A stretch of DNA of 64,000 nucleotides from Synechococcus sp. KORDI-49 (GTDB taxonomy: Bacteria > Cyanobacteriota > Cyanobacteriia > PCC-6307 > Cyanobiaceae): contig NZ_CP006270.1 in assembly GCF_000737575.1 (NCBI RefSeq), forward strand, positions 2,359,163 to 2,423,162. Direction: 5' to 3'. The notes under the pieces are model-generated. The model saw only the letters and a program-made list of their open reading frames with translations. It did not search any database and was not told the DNA's origin. A program made the translations under genes and the position numbers. Positions 37,002 to 45,738 of this stretch are shown in pieces. Position 1 is the first letter of the stretch; the number at the start of each line of letters is the position of its first letter.

Positions 37002-37108
37002 TCCCAGCCGCGTCCAGGGGGATGTGGTCGTGTTGTCGGTGGGGCAGTGAAGGGGTGCCGTTGTGTTGATATGGATCGCAATCCAGAGTTCTCTTTTCCT
37101 GCATTGAT

Positions 37109-37258
37109 GTGCTGAAGCAAGTGTTCACGGTGCTGATGGGGGGCATGTTCGCCTCGATCATGCTTCGCTGTTTCCAGGAAGACTGGAACCTGCGTCGGCA
37201 TCGCAGGTTGCGTCAGTCGTCCGTTCAGTCTGCGGGCAGCAGAGAGCCGGTGCTCTGA
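37109..37258 (+). CDS. Possible 49-aa protein with a hydrophobic start
   Basis: GTG-initiated ORF reading LKQVFTVLMGGMFASIML after the start, then an Arg-rich segment (NLRRHRRLRQSS). It could be a single-helix membrane micro-protein. No clear ribosome-binding site; could be chance. Confidence 0.3.
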   Translation: MLKQVFTVLMGGMFASIMLRCFQEDWNLRRHRRLRQSSVQSAGSREPVL

Positions 37259-37297
37259 ACACCGCGTTGTTGTCGATCGCTGGTCGATGATGCGTGC

Positions 37298-37987
37298 ATG
37301 ACGTCAACCGACTGGCTCTGGATCCTGCATCCGGCCCTGGCCGTGGTCGTGATCTATCCCTTGCTCGGGATGGTGGTGCGGCTTGCCTGGTCGATCCGGC
37401 GGGAACGGTCTGCAGGTGCAGGCCGGCAGCACGGTGACCTCGGCCGCTGGCTGGCGACAGCGGTGGTGCTGCTGGTGCTCACGGCCCTGACGGTGGTGAT
37501 CGCCACCAAGGAGCCTCCGGACCGCTTCGCCGGCGGTCCTGCGCGGGCAGCGGAGTTGCTGCTGGTGCTGCTCGGAACACTGGGCAGCCTTCTGGCGCTC
37601 TGGCGCTGCCGCCCCGCAGCAGGACGGCTGGGTTTTGCGCTGCTCAGCTGGGCTGGGGTGCTGCTGCTCGGCGCTCAGCCGGAGGTCTGGCGGCTGTCGG
37701 ACGATCCCCTCTCGCTCGCGTTCTGGCAATCCCATTACTGGGCTGGTGTGGGGCTCACCGGGCTGATGCTCTTCTCCCTGGGGGCATGGCCGGAGATCCA
37801 GCGCCAGCGAAGGCTGCGGCGCCTGCATGTGAGCGCTTCGGTGCTGGCAGCGCTGCTGTTCTCACTGCAGGGCATCACCGGCACCCGTGACCTGCTGGAG
37901 ATTCCGCTCAGCTGGCAGAAACCGGCGGTCTATGCCTGCGATTTCACGGCGAAAACCTGTCCGCCCCCGGCTCAGGGCGCTTCGTAG
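37298..37987 (+). CDS. DUF4079 family membrane protein
   Basis: 229-aa protein with about six membrane helices, beginning MTSTDWLWILHPALAVVVIY; the LHP start and overall layout match the cyanobacterial DUF4079 family. Function unknown, probably a plasma or thylakoid membrane protein. Its 3' end overlaps the opposing gamma-glutamylcyclotransferase-like gene by 16 bp. Confidence 0.8.
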   Translation: MTSTDWLWILHPALAVVVIYPLLGMVVRLAWSIRRERSAGAGRQHGDLGRWLATAVVLLVLTALTVVIATKEPPDRFAGGPARAAELLLVLLGTLGSLLALWRCRPAAGRLGFALLSWAGVLLLGAQPEVWRLSDDPLSLAFWQSHYWAGVGLTGLMLFSLGAWPEIQRQRRLRRLHVSASVLAALLFSLQGITGTRDLLEIPLSWQKPAVYACDFTAKTCPPPAQGAS

Positions 37988-38283
37988 ACCCATACCCGGC
38001 GTCCATCCAACAAGGTGCGCCGGCGGCGCTGGTAGACGCCGGGCACCTCCTCCCAGGCATCCAGTGCCGGCCAGAGCTGCGCTGGAATCGCGTAGACCTC
38101 GCCGCACACCCGGCCGTGTCCGGCGCGCAGCATCGGGTAGCCATCACGCTCCACCAGTTCGGCCGCCTCCAGCACGCCATCGGGATTGCGTGTGGAACCG
38201 TTCAGCAGGTGATGGGCGCTGCCGCCGGCCCTGAGGCTGCCGTAGACGAACAGGATGTCGGAATCAGACGTGTGGGGGCTCAG
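37972..38283 (-). CDS. Gamma-glutamylcyclotransferase-like (AIG2 family) protein, probable CTG start
   Basis: 103 aa if started at the CTG of CTGA (38283), where it overlaps the nifU stop. The first strand [11 protein letters not shown] is the family signature. The fold's Glu is in [13 protein letters not shown]. No ATG, GTG or TTG lies in frame upstream of the signature for many codons. The first GTG (38175) would delete the signature strand. Likely an intracellular gamma-glutamyl or related cyclotransferase; substrate unknown. Confidence 0.7.
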   Translation of the reverse strand: MSPHTSDSDILFVYGSLRAGGSAHHLLNGSTRNPDGVLEAAELVERDGYPMLRAGHGRVCGEVYAIPAQLWPALDAWEEVPGVYQRRRRTLLDGRRVWVYEAP

Positions 38284-38525
38284 AGCACCTGCACCACTTC
38301 GCTCACTTCGGGAATCGCCTCGCGCATCTTGCGCTCGATGCCCATCTTGAGGGTCATGGTGCTGCTGGGGCAGCTGCCGCAGGCTCCCTGCAGCCGCACC
38401 TTCACGATCGGGCCATCCAGCTCCACCACTTCAACGTTGCCGCCGTCGGCCATCAGGAAGGGCCGCAGCTCATCGAGCACCTTCTCCACGTTCTCGTGGG
38501 TGAGGGCCATGGTTTCGGTGCTCAT
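38280..38525 (-). CDS. nifU: NifU-like Fe-S cluster scaffold (Nfu domain)
   Basis: 81-aa Nfu-domain protein that carries and hands on 4Fe-4S or 2Fe-2S clusters, as cyanobacterial NfuA does for photosystem I. The CxxC site is GACGSCPSS, preceded by the conserved [13 protein letters not shown]. Divergent from mqo, with 80 bp between starts. Confidence 0.93.
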   Translation of the reverse strand: MSTETMALTHENVEKVLDELRPFLMADGGNVEVVELDGPIVKVRLQGACGSCPSSTMTLKMGIERKMREAIPEVSEVVQVL

Positions 38526-38605
38526 CGGTCGCAGCAGAGATCAGCTCAGTCAGCCTACGGAGCGGCCCCATAGGGTGACGAGAGCGGTTTTCACCCCCGG
38601 CGCCG

Positions 38606-40114
38606 GTGCAGCACGACGGTTCCCTTCTCACGGCCGACCGCTACGACGCGGTGCTCGTCGGGGCCGGCATCATGAGCGCCACCCTGGCAGCGCTGCTGCA
38701 TGAGCTGGATCCGGGGCTGCGGCTGCTGCTGGTGGAGCGGCTGGAGGCCCCGGCCCTGGAGAGCAGTGGGGCCGGGAACAACGCCGGCACCGGCCATGCC
38801 GCCAACTGTGAGCTGAACTACACGCCGCGGCAGGCGGACGGCACGGTGGCCACGGCCAAGGCGGTGGCGATCAATGCCGCCTTCGAGCGCAGCCTGGAGT
38901 TCTGGGGGTCGCTGAGTGAGCGCGGCCAGCTGAACGCGCAGACGTTCCTGCATCAGGCGGCTCACATCAGTGCGGTGTGGACCGAGGAGAACATCGCCTT
39001 CCTGCGGCAGCGCTTCAGCCAGCTGCGGGAGCTGCCGGCGTTCGCGGCGATGCGCTGGAGCGAGGAGCCCGCCGAACTGATGGAGTGGATGCCGCTGGTG
39101 ATGGCGGGCCGGGACCTGAAGCAACCGGTGGCGGCCACGCGGATCGAACGGGGCACCGATGTGGACTTCGGCGCCCTCACCCGGGCCTACCTGCTGCCGT
39201 TGCAGGCCAGTGGCGCTCTCACCGTTCAGTACGGCTGCGAGGTGCGGGATCTGAAGCGCCTGCGCAAAAGCGACATGACCGAGGCCGACTGGCAGCTGAT
39301 CCTCAAGGGCCCCTCCGGTCGCCGCGAAGTGCGGGCCCCCTTCGTGTTCCTCGGTGCCGGTGGCGGCGCCCTGCCGCTGCTGCAGCGCTCCGGCATCCCG
39401 GAGGCGGCGGATTTCGCCGGTTTTCCCGTAAGTGGGCTGTGGCTGGTGTGCGGCGACGGTCAGCTGGCGGACAAGCAGCTGGCGAAGGTGTACGGCAAGG
39501 CGGCGGTGGGGGCGCCACCGATGTCGGTGCCCCATCTCGACACCCGCTGGATCGACGGCCGCCGTTCGCTGCTGTTCGGGCCGTTCGCCGGTTTCAGCAG
39601 CAAGTTCCTGAAGCAGGGCTCGCTGCTGGATCTGCCGGGATCCGTGCGGGCCACCAACCTGCTGCCGATGCTGCAGGTGGGCGCCACCAATATCGATCTG
39701 GTGCGGTACCTGATCAATCAGCTGCGCCAGAGCCCGGAGCAGCGCCATGAGGCGCTGCAGCAGTTCATGCCCACGGCCCGGGCGCAGGACTGGACCCTTT
39801 CCGTGGCCGGCCAGCGGGTGCAGATCATCAAGCGCAGCAAGCAGGGCGGGCGGCTGCAGCTGGGCACCGAGGTGGTGGCCTCCAGTGATGGGTCGCTGGC
39901 GGCTTTGCTGGGGGCCTCCCCCGGCGCCAGCACGGCGGTAACGATCATGCTGGAGGTGCTGGAGCGCTGCTTCCCGCAGCGGCTGGCCTCGGAGCACTGG
40001 CAGCAACGGCTGCAGGCCCTGCTGCCCAGCTACGGCGAGGATCCGATTGCCGACCCGGCCGTGCTGCAGAGCATGCGGCAGCGCAGCAACAGCCTGCTGG
40101 ACCTGAAGGCCTAG
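38606..40114 (+). CDS. mqo: Malate:quinone oxidoreductase
   Basis: FAD-dependent membrane-associated enzyme (502 aa) that oxidises malate and passes electrons to quinone. The N-terminal Rossmann motif is VLVGAGIMSATLAALL; family stretches include NNAGTGHAANCELNYTP and GPFAGFSSKFLKQGS. The start is the GTG at 38606, giving a normal family length. Confidence 0.95.
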   Translation: MQHDGSLLTADRYDAVLVGAGIMSATLAALLHELDPGLRLLLVERLEAPALESSGAGNNAGTGHAANCELNYTPRQADGTVATAKAVAINAAFERSLEFWGSLSERGQLNAQTFLHQAAHISAVWTEENIAFLRQRFSQLRELPAFAAMRWSEEPAELMEWMPLVMAGRDLKQPVAATRIERGTDVDFGALTRAYLLPLQASGALTVQYGCEVRDLKRLRKSDMTEADWQLILKGPSGRREVRAPFVFLGAGGGALPLLQRSGIPEAADFAGFPVSGLWLVCGDGQLADKQLAKVYGKAAVGAPPMSVPHLDTRWIDGRRSLLFGPFAGFSSKFLKQGSLLDLPGSVRATNLLPMLQVGATNIDLVRYLINQLRQSPEQRHEALQQFMPTARAQDWTLSVAGQRVQIIKRSKQGGRLQLGTEVVASSDGSLAALLGASPGASTAVTIMLEVLERCFPQRLASEHWQQRLQALLPSYGEDPIADPAVLQSMRQRSNSLLDLKA

Positions 40115-40129
40115 GGGCCCGCAGCGGCC

Positions 40130-40450
40130 TCACTGGCCCAGATTCACCAGCACCACGCCGGCGGTGATCAGGCCGATGCCGATCAGCTGGGCCGGACTGA
40201 GCAGCTGGCTGTAGGCGAAGCGGCCCACCAGCACGATCGCCACGGTGCCGATGCCGCTCCACAGGGCATAGGTCATGCCCAGGGGAATCCTGAGCACCAC
40301 CTTCGAGAGCAGGGCCATGGCGATGGCGTAGGCGGAGAACACCAGCAGCGTGGGCAGAGGCCGCGTCATGCCCTGGGAAAGGCGCAGGCAGGAGGTGCCG
40401 ATCACCTCGGCGCTGATCGCCAGCAACAGCAGCGTCCAGGGATTGTTCAT
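40130..40450 (-). CDS. SMR-family small multidrug/cation efflux protein
   Basis: 106 aa with four membrane helices. The functional Glu14 is present in [19 protein letters not shown], and [16 protein letters not shown] matches the SMR signature. Works as a dimeric proton antiporter for lipophilic cations or guanidinium-type compounds. Divergent from lepA, with 89 bp between starts. Confidence 0.92.
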   Translation of the reverse strand: MNNPWTLLLLAISAEVIGTSCLRLSQGMTRPLPTLLVFSAYAIAMALLSKVVLRIPLGMTYALWSGIGTVAIVLVGRFAYSQLLSPAQLIGIGLITAGVVLVNLGQ

Positions 40451-40539
40451 GGCTGTTGCTTGCTCATGGCCGCTGTTGCCCCCTCCCTAGGATTGAGTCA
40501 ACGACGAACCCAGGACCCGAGACGGGACTCCGCTGCTGC

Positions 40540-42357
40540 ATGACCGACGCCCCCGTCTCACGGATCCGCAACTTCTGCATCATTGCCCATATCGATCACG
40601 GCAAGTCGACCCTGGCCGACCGGCTGCTGCAGGACACGGGCACGGTGGCCAACCGCGACATGCAGGACCAGTTCCTCGACAACATGGAATTGGAGCGGGA
40701 GCGGGGCATCACGATCAAGCTCCAGGCCGCCCGGATGAACTACACGGCGGCGGATGGGGAGGAGTACGTCCTCAACCTGATCGATACCCCCGGGCACGTC
40801 GACTTTTCCTATGAGGTGAGCCGCAGCCTGCAGGCCTGCGAAGGCGCCCTGCTGGTGGTGGATGCCAGCCAGGGGGTGGAAGCGCAGACCCTGGCCAACG
40901 TCTACCTGGCGCTGGACAACGATCTTGAGATCATCCCGGTGCTCAACAAGATCGACCTGCCCGGAGCCGATCCCGATCGGATCAAGGAAGAGATCGAGGC
41001 GATCATCGGCCTGGATTGCAGCAATGCCATTTCCTGTTCCGCCAAGACCGGCCTCGGGGTGCCCGAGATCCTGCAGGCGGTGGTGGATCGGGTGCCGCCG
41101 CCGAAGGATGCGGTGGAGGAGCCCACCAAGGCGTTGATCTTCGACTCCTACTACGACCCCTACCGGGGGGTGATCGTCTACTTCCGGGTGATGAGCGGCC
41201 GCATCAGCTGCAAAGACAAGGTGCTGCTGATGGCCAGCCAGAAGACCTATGAACTCGACGAGATCGGGATCATGGCGCCGGATCAGAGGAAGATGAACGA
41301 GCTGCATGCCGGCGAGGTGGGCTACCTGGCGGCGTCGATCAAGGCGGTGGCCGATGCCCGTGTCGGCGACACGATCACGCTGCTGAACGCTCCAGCCGAG
41401 GAGCCGTTGCCCGGCTACACCGAGGCCAAGCCGATGGTGTTCTGCGGCCTGTTTCCCACCGAGGCCGATCAGTACCCGGATCTGCGCGATGCCCTCGACA
41501 AGCTGCAGCTCTCCGATGCGGCGTTGAAGTACGAGCCGGAAACCAGCAGTGCCATGGGTTTCGGCTTCCGCTGCGGTTTCCTCGGCCTCCTGCACATGGA
41601 GATCGTGCAGGAACGGCTCGAGCGTGAGTACGACCTCGATCTGATCGTCACCGCACCGTCGGTGATCTACAAGGTGAACCTGATCGATGGCAGCGAGGTG
41701 ATGATCGACAACCCGGCGACGCTGCCGGATCCGCAGAAGCGGGAGTCGATCGAAGAGCCCTACGTGAAGATGGAGATCTATGCGCCGAACGAGTACAACG
41801 GTGCGCTGATGGGCCTCTGCCAGGAACGGCGCGGGGAGTACATCGACATGAAGTACATCACCACCGATCGGGTGACGTTGATCTACGAGTTACCGCTGGC
41901 GGAGGTGGTGACCGATTTCTTCGATCAGATGAAGACGCGCACCCAGGGCTACGCCTCGATGGAATACCACCTGATCGGCTACCGCCGGAATCAGCTGGTG
42001 CGCCTCGATGTGCTGATCAACGGTGATCGGGCTGATGCCCTCACCACGATTGTTCACCAGGACAAGGCCTACAACGTGGGCAAGGCGCTGGTGGAGAAGC
42101 TCAAGGAACTGATCCCCCGCCAGCAGTTCAAGATTCCGATCCAGGCCTCGATCGGCAGCCGCATCATTGCCTCCACCAGCATCAGTGCCATCCGCAAGGA
42201 CGTGCTGGCCAAGTGCTACGGCGGCGATATTTCGCGGAAGAAGAAACTGCTGAAGAAACAAGCCAAGGGCAAGAAGCGGATGAAGGCCATGGGCAAGGTG
42301 GATGTGCCGCAGGAGGCCTTTATGGCGGTGCTGAAGCTGAATGAAGGGGGTGGGTGA
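40540..42357 (+). CDS. lepA: Elongation factor 4 (LepA)
   Basis: Translational GTPase (605 aa). G1 motif AHIDHGKST, switch region RERGITI, G3 DTPGHVDF, G4 NKIDLPGA. The C-terminal LepA-specific domain has the Lys-rich end [16 protein letters not shown]. The start is at ATG 40540, giving the normal family length; an in-frame upstream start at 40456 is unlikely. Confidence 0.97.
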   Translation: MTDAPVSRIRNFCIIAHIDHGKSTLADRLLQDTGTVANRDMQDQFLDNMELERERGITIKLQAARMNYTAADGEEYVLNLIDTPGHVDFSYEVSRSLQACEGALLVVDASQGVEAQTLANVYLALDNDLEIIPVLNKIDLPGADPDRIKEEIEAIIGLDCSNAISCSAKTGLGVPEILQAVVDRVPPPKDAVEEPTKALIFDSYYDPYRGVIVYFRVMSGRISCKDKVLLMASQKTYELDEIGIMAPDQRKMNELHAGEVGYLAASIKAVADARVGDTITLLNAPAEEPLPGYTEAKPMVFCGLFPTEADQYPDLRDALDKLQLSDAALKYEPETSSAMGFGFRCGFLGLLHMEIVQERLEREYDLDLIVTAPSVIYKVNLIDGSEVMIDNPATLPDPQKRESIEEPYVKMEIYAPNEYNGALMGLCQERRGEYIDMKYITTDRVTLIYELPLAEVVTDFFDQMKTRTQGYASMEYHLIGYRRNQLVRLDVLINGDRADALTTIVHQDKAYNVGKALVEKLKELIPRQQFKIPIQASIGSRIIASTSISAIRKDVLAKCYGGDISRKKKLLKKQAKGKKRMKAMGKVDVPQEAFMAVLKLNEGGG

Positions 42358-42382
42358 CGTCTTCGTCGCCCCTTACAGGCAG

Positions 42383-44275
42383 TTAAGGCTTGTTTTCGTC
42401 ATCCTGAGTGCAATGACTGAAGGTTGCACTTGGGTTCGATGAATCGCAGCTATCACTATTGTTGCCATGACCGTTATTACTCTTTCCGGATGATTCTTTT
42501 TTGCGTGCTTGTGAGTAATGGCCGTTTGTGAGCTCAGCGAGCTTCTCCATCCAAGCTGAGTGAAGCATGATAGAAGCTGTATTCACGGTTAGAGACTGAT
42601 GACCATTCGCAATTCGTTCATCATTGACGTCATCGAAATAATCCGCCGCGGAGTTGAAGTCGTCATCTACTTCTGCAATGCGTGAGCCCTTGACGATGAA
42701 ATCGGAGGTCGGTAGCCCATCCGAGAGGAAATAGAGAGTATCAGCTGAATGATCGCTGAACGCGCGTAAGAGTGCATTCCATGGATTGGTTCCACCCCAA
42801 GTGCTTGGCTTGATGTAATCTCCATTCTCGTCCATGTCAAAGCTGCTGATAAATTCGAGAGCTGATTCTCTATTCTCTCCAATTGTGACCAGCCCATCTT
42901 CTGACCTGCTCCATTGACGATTGTTGTAGTATGAAACGCCGTTATTGGATGTGGAGCTGAAGATTTCAATGCCGATTTTAGTGTCGGAGGGTAGGTTCTC
43001 GATGATTTTCGTCATCTCTTCTTTAAGCCGTTCCATCCGTGTCTGATTGCAGACGTAGGAATTAATATTGTAAGTAGGACTATAACGATAGGAAGGATCC
43101 GTGACACGTGCTGGATCATCTTGCGGGGTTTGAAACTCTCGTGTTGAACTGCCCGGAATGAGTTCTCCTCGATCATCTCTGCTCCAGTCCATGCAGGCTC
43201 CCATGGAACCTGAGCCATCAACCAGAAATCGCACCCGATCGCTGGTAATGGGTTGCCCACCAGTCACCCAGTTGGATGTCAGGCCTGAGCTCTGATCATC
43301 AGGATTGATCAAACGTTTATCCGCACGGGCATAAGCAGTGAGCTGCAGCGGTTGCCGGCCTGCTTGATCAGCAGAACTGGAGACAGACAGCTGACTGGTT
43401 TGGATGCATTGCCGACCAGTTGACCCAGTTGGGCAGTCCATGGGGCCAACGAACCGTATCAGCTTGCGTCGGTTGTCCGTTTGAAAGCGGAGAGCTGGCA
43501 TCAGGTAGCCCTGTCCAGGAGTCTTGTTATCGGAAAGAACTTCAAAGCCATAATTACCATTCCCTAGTGTGCTCAGATAAAGCAGTACGTCGTCACGGGT
43601 CACATCTTCCGGCTTGATTCCAGTCTTGCCAACTTTTTCTCCAAAGTCTGTGGGTAATGTGCTGGTGCATTCGCCATCTGTATTGAACGAAAGGCATGGC
43701 ATGGCTGCGATCCCGTTCAAGACTGTGGCGACATAAGGAACAGCTGTCGTTCTGTAATTACCGTCCAAGTCCAGCTGACTTCCGCATCTTTGAATCGAGA
43801 ATGTGCCACTGTTACTTCCTTTCCCTAGCCCATAGAAAACGTGATGGTAGGCACCATCATCATTCATTTTTAGGGCGTAAAGAGGGATGAATCCTGCACG
43901 TTGCTCGGCTGAAAGATTGCTTGTAGTGCTTGGTAAGCGATTGGCAATGGCTTGGCAGATTTGAACTTTATCGTTTAATCTAGAAAGCTTTGTATAGTCT
44001 AATTCAGGATCTTGTGGTTCACCATTCACCAAGGCATGAAGGCTGCGCTCTATTTCTGATCGCATCAGCCGGAGACCATTCAGCGTATTCTGGCGTTGGG
44101 AGGCTTTCTCTTCGCTTGTTTTCATCAGCGACTGTGTTGATTGCACGCCTACCGCTGCCGCTGTGATGATGAGTGTTCCAGCTGCCAGTGCAATCAGGGT
44201 TTCATGGAGACCAAATCCTTGCTCCCTTTTGTATATGGGCCTCAAGCTGGTGTTTTGCTTAGGCAGGCGTTTCAT
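42383..44275 (-). CDS. Type IV pilin-like protein with a von Willebrand factor A domain
   Basis: 630 aa. The N-terminus is a class III prepilin signal: 20-residue leader ending KREQG, then FGLHETLIALAAGTL with the conserved Glu5. The hydrophobic helix is followed by a pilin-like head. Residues ~346-600 form a vWA domain with a full MIDAS: DGSGS (353-357), the Thr in WGGTNPWNA and the Asp in LYFLSDGLPT. The C-terminus is Ser/Asn-rich. Last gene of the minus-strand pilin operon. By analogy with modular tip pilins of Gram-positive type IV pili, it may be a metal-dependent adhesin at the pilus tip (inference). AT-richer than its lepA neighbour. Confidence 0.85.
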   Translation of the reverse strand: MKRLPKQNTSLRPIYKREQGFGLHETLIALAAGTLIITAAAVGVQSTQSLMKTSEEKASQRQNTLNGLRLMRSEIERSLHALVNGEPQDPELDYTKLSRLNDKVQICQAIANRLPSTTSNLSAEQRAGFIPLYALKMNDDGAYHHVFYGLGKGSNSGTFSIQRCGSQLDLDGNYRTTAVPYVATVLNGIAAMPCLSFNTDGECTSTLPTDFGEKVGKTGIKPEDVTRDDVLLYLSTLGNGNYGFEVLSDNKTPGQGYLMPALRFQTDNRRKLIRFVGPMDCPTGSTGRQCIQTSQLSVSSSADQAGRQPLQLTAYARADKRLINPDDQSSGLTSNWVTGGQPITSDRVRFLVDGSGSMGACMDWSRDDRGELIPGSSTREFQTPQDDPARVTDPSYRYSPTYNINSYVCNQTRMERLKEEMTKIIENLPSDTKIGIEIFSSTSNNGVSYYNNRQWSRSEDGLVTIGENRESALEFISSFDMDENGDYIKPSTWGGTNPWNALLRAFSDHSADTLYFLSDGLPTSDFIVKGSRIAEVDDDFNSAADYFDDVNDERIANGHQSLTVNTASIMLHSAWMEKLAELTNGHYSQARKKESSGKSNNGHGNNSDSCDSSNPSATFSHCTQDDENKP

Positions 44276-44388
44276 GTTCTTTCTGACGATTGTTATGCTT
44301 TCATGTCTTCAATATGGCAAAAATAATCTCATTACATTAGAGAAGGAAGTGATGGTTGTCTGAAAGATGTCTGTAAGACTTAGCCTGC

Positions 44389-45042
44389 TTATGTACATGT
44401 GCCGCTAAGCCACGTTCCTGAGTAGACCTGTCCGTTTCCTGTGACTTCAACACATCGGGTGATGAGCTTGCTTTCTCCTCGCTTATTCAGTGCCCACGGA
44501 GCAGCGGCATCTTTCGACTGAATGAGGATGGTGAGATCATGAGCGCTGGCTGTTGTTCCAGCAGGGGTAAATGAAAAGGCACCACTTGTCGCAGAAACAA
44601 GCACGTCGCGTCGCTCATTCGCTCCCTCAATATTGACTACACGGAGGGCTTCAGAATTGAGGCTTGGATCTGTTGCAGTACGGCAGCTTGCGAGATGATC
44701 GGTTGTTTTTCGGCTACCATCATCATTCTGTAATTCTAAAAAACTAGCTGGTTGCATAAATGTGTTGACTTTGAAATTTCGATGAGCTTGAAAATTAATT
44801 TCGCAGCCAATTTTATATGCGCTTACTCTAGCTTTCAAATTGAAAAATCCTGTTTCAATATTATTGGTGTAACGGTCAACTTTCCCTTGGGCGATCCCTC
44901 TCTGAAAATCTGGTAAAGCAGCTGTGGTTGTGATGCCAATGATGGCTGCTACAACAATCATCTCGAGTAGGGTGAACCCTTGATTATTGGTAAGAATCGT
45001 TTGCTTTTGAATTGATGTGAGATGTTTTAATAGGCTGGGCAT
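44389..45042 (-). CDS. Type IV pilin-like protein
   Basis: 217 aa with a 21-residue leader ending NNQG and the N-terminal helix FTLLEMIVVAAIIGITTTAA (Glu5 present). The globular head contains several cysteines, the last near the end (LSGTCT), so a C-terminal disulfide loop is likely. It overlaps the upstream pilin gene by 16 bp. Probably a minor pilin of a type IV pilus. Confidence 0.85.
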   Translation of the reverse strand: MPSLLKHLTSIQKQTILTNNQGFTLLEMIVVAAIIGITTTAALPDFQRGIAQGKVDRYTNNIETGFFNLKARVSAYKIGCEINFQAHRNFKVNTFMQPASFLELQNDDGSRKTTDHLASCRTATDPSLNSEALRVVNIEGANERRDVLVSATSGAFSFTPAGTTASAHDLTILIQSKDAAAPWALNKRGESKLITRCVEVTGNGQVYSGTWLSGTCT

Positions 45043-45599
45043 CGGCTTTGGAAATTGGGGTTCAGTTCGAGGCGGCGATACTCCGTTGCGATATTGTCCT
45101 CAGGAGCTTGAAAAAGATATATAACTTCCACGATATCTTTATCGTTATCCGGGATGAATGTTATTGATGTTATTTTTGGGTTTGTCGGGCTGTCAATTTC
45201 TGGGAAATATCGGGTTGACGTGTCTGAGCTTGAAGTGGTCGATAGCCAGTTATCGCCAGAGTGAATCTGGCCATTCCCTTCAAGTACTTTTGCAAGGTAT
45301 ATCGCTGGTGTAAGGCATGCTGAACTTTGTTGAGCTGTTGGTATGCGCTCATAGGTAAGGAGAGAATCTGCTTGTTGAATTAGTTGAATATGAGTTTCGA
45401 TATCTGCCTCAATCTTTCTTCTCTCGGCATAATTACTGCTACCCGCCAAGGCGGAGGTGCCCATTCGACCAACAGCGGTCATCGTCATGATCACCAGCAC
45501 TCCAGCGATAAGAGTTTCCAGCAGCGTGAAGCCATGCTGGCGGTCACCTGGTCTGAATCTTTGTGGATAGCGCTTCAGAGTGCTCACTGAATTCACCAA
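45027..45599 (-). CDS. Minor pilin, PilV-like
   Basis: 190 aa; leader of about 23 residues ending RQHG, then FTLLETLIAGVLVIMTMTAV with Glu5. The head is short and acidic and ends with a Cys (RCPAY). The ETLIA form of the helix and the position next to a PilX-like gene resemble PilV/PilW-type minor pilins. Function in pilus initiation is inferred. The 139-bp gap upstream holds no recognised gene. Confidence 0.8.
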   Translation of the reverse strand: MVNSVSTLKRYPQRFRPGDRQHGFTLLETLIAGVLVIMTMTAVGRMGTSALAGSSNYAERRKIEADIETHIQLIQQADSLLTYERIPTAQQSSACLTPAIYLAKVLEGNGQIHSGDNWLSTTSSSDTSTRYFPEIDSPTNPKITSITFIPDNDKDIVEVIYLFQAPEDNIATEYRRLELNPNFQSRCPAY

Positions 45600-45738
45600 A
45601 TGATGCCGTTAGGGTTGCTGAGATGCTTGATCAAACTCTTTACCTATTCTCAACGGATGCTTAGGCCTTGGTGTGAGCTCTACTTCAGTGTTCCCTGAGA
45701 ATTGGCTAAGTGACAACAGTGGTTTCGAGTCTATTCTT

